64,000 bases of DNA from Tipula vernalis (lineage: Eukaryota; Arthropoda; Insecta; Diptera; Tipulidae), in NCBI GenBank assembly GCA_958295665.1, contig OY282560.1, forward strand, positions 207,250,420 through 207,314,419, written 5' to 3'. Each line of letters opens with the position of its first letter. Positions within the stretch are counted from its first letter, which is position 1. Positions 62,881 through 64,000 of this stretch are shown here, in pieces. The notes beneath the pieces were generated by a model. That model was not told where the DNA came from, ran no database searches, and saw only the letters and a program-made list of their open reading frames with translations. A program made the translations under genes and the position numbers.

Positions 62881-64000
62881 TAATTTGGTCAGAATGAGAT
62901 AATTTTTGAGGGGCCCCAGGAATGGATCGCCTGTCAATTGAATTTGTGAGATCATGCCTATTTACTCAACGGAATATAGTAGTTTTCTTTAAAATTAATT
63001 ACTTAAAGTTTGAAAATCAAAATAATAAAAAATTTACCGACCGAAATAAATGCGACCGATTTCAACATTTGATTTTCCACTTTGATAAAGAGCAACTATG
63101 ATCCCACCAAACTCTTTGTTTAAGTGTTTTCTATTATTTTCTCACTGCATTTTGACAGACAACCAGAAAATTGTTTTTATAACGTCTATTTTAATTAAAA
63201 ATATTGAGTATTAAAGCATAATGAACTATGATCAAAAAATGAAAAAAATACATTTTTAGATTTATAAGTAACTCTTTTTATGGAAACGGTAGTACATAGT
63301 TTTTATTAATCAAAGATATAAAATATTTAGAAATTGTTCACAAGATAGAAATGATGTATGCAAATACATACTAAATATACAGTTGGAGTAGGTGGCGAGA
63401 TGGAGATGAAGGGAAATAAGTAAATTATACTCAATTACGTATAGCAAGACTATCCTTGAAAGAGAGGAAAAAGAATGCTAATAAACGCTGAATGAACTGT
63501 TTTCATAATATGCCACACATCAAAATATATTTTATCAAGTTTCATATAAAACTCCGCTAGGTGCACTAAGTAAATATTGGGAATATGTAATAGCTAAATA
63601 AATGACAAAAGATAATGTTTAGATAGAGATAATCTCTCACTCAAAAGAGAGATAAATAGAGAGTTAAAGCAGTTTTTGTCGTTACCTGTCAAAATATAAA
63701 ATAATTTAATGAAATGGCCAAATTATTAATAGTAAAAACAATTTGATCAAATTGAAATAGAAACTTGCTGCATATGGGGATTCCAAGTTTAAGAAAATCA
63801 AAACTAATGTTGGAAATATTACAGGATTTGTGAAAATTTTATGGCAAAATAAATTTCTTCATACTTGTTTATAAAAAAGGGTTATAAAATACTTCTGAGA
63901 TACGATAGTAAAACTAATTATTACTTTAAAAAAAGTTAACTCTGTTTCCGCTATCCTATACCGTTATTTTTGGTAAAAACTTGAGGAAAAAAAAATTTTA
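62881..64000. other. AT-rich DNA; third copy of a dispersed repeat near 63776
   Basis: The block tatggggattccaagtttaa then gaaaa (about 63774-63799) resembles the first block of the repeats at 14011 and 26962 (inverse). (GA)-rich simple sequence lies at 63625-63665. No gene was seen. Confidence 0.4.

Overview
The window looks like AT-rich (by eye roughly 70% A+T) euchromatin from a higher fly (Diptera: Brachycera). Reasons: one strongly conserved host exon of calcineurin B with fly-like sequence, many short TACATATGTA-like runs, and a transposon set typical of insects (mariner/maT, Tc1, pogo, hAT, piggyBac, I/LOA-like and jockey-like LINEs, and probably PIF/Harbinger and Penelope-like). I cannot name the species. 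I saw no bacterial genes, tRNA, rRNA or CRISPR.

Host content is small. One internal calcineurin B exon (32295-32593, minus) has intact splice sites. A probable first coding exon of a gene I cannot name lies at 60702-60813 (minus). I found neither the first nor the last coding exon of calcineurin B by eye, so its introns may each exceed 31 kb, and most of the window may be intron. The two host exons happen to be phase-compatible.

Layout: 1-2.7 kb, featureless AT-rich DNA; 2.7-9.3 kb, a repeat cluster with LINE fragments, a palindromic insertion carrying two head-to-head hammerhead-ribozyme-like motifs, and several MITEs; 9.3-13.8 kb, nothing convincing; 13.8-20 kb, a TIR element with a DxCxGQNxN-type protein, mariner and Tc1 relics and a pogo-type MITE; 21.98-23.97 kb, a near-2-kb palindrome around a (TA)n tract; 27-29 kb, a decayed Tc1 element with a nested MITE; 32.3-35.2 kb, the calcineurin B exon, a Tc1 3' relic and an apparently intact maT (DD37D) transposon; 36.4-38.0 kb, a foldback element with a nested MITE; 40.1-41.0 kb, a defective mariner with inverted repeats of about 185 bp; 42-49.2 kb, hAT relics, a foldback element containing a Harbinger-like element that carries a LINE RNase H fragment, an 8-bp-TSD hAT element and a piggyBac relic; 49.2-57.7 kb, AT-rich and empty; 57.7-59.7 kb, a second foldback copy and two MITEs; 60.7 kb, the probable host exon; 62.2-62.9 kb, a Tc1/mariner-like relic.

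The genes do not form a pathway. The window is a long intronic or intergenic landscape of nested mobile elements. Only maT looks capable of making a full transposase. The most unusual items are the ribozyme-bearing palindrome, the RNase H capture inside a Harbinger-like element, the DxCxGQNxN element and the identical-arm palindrome.
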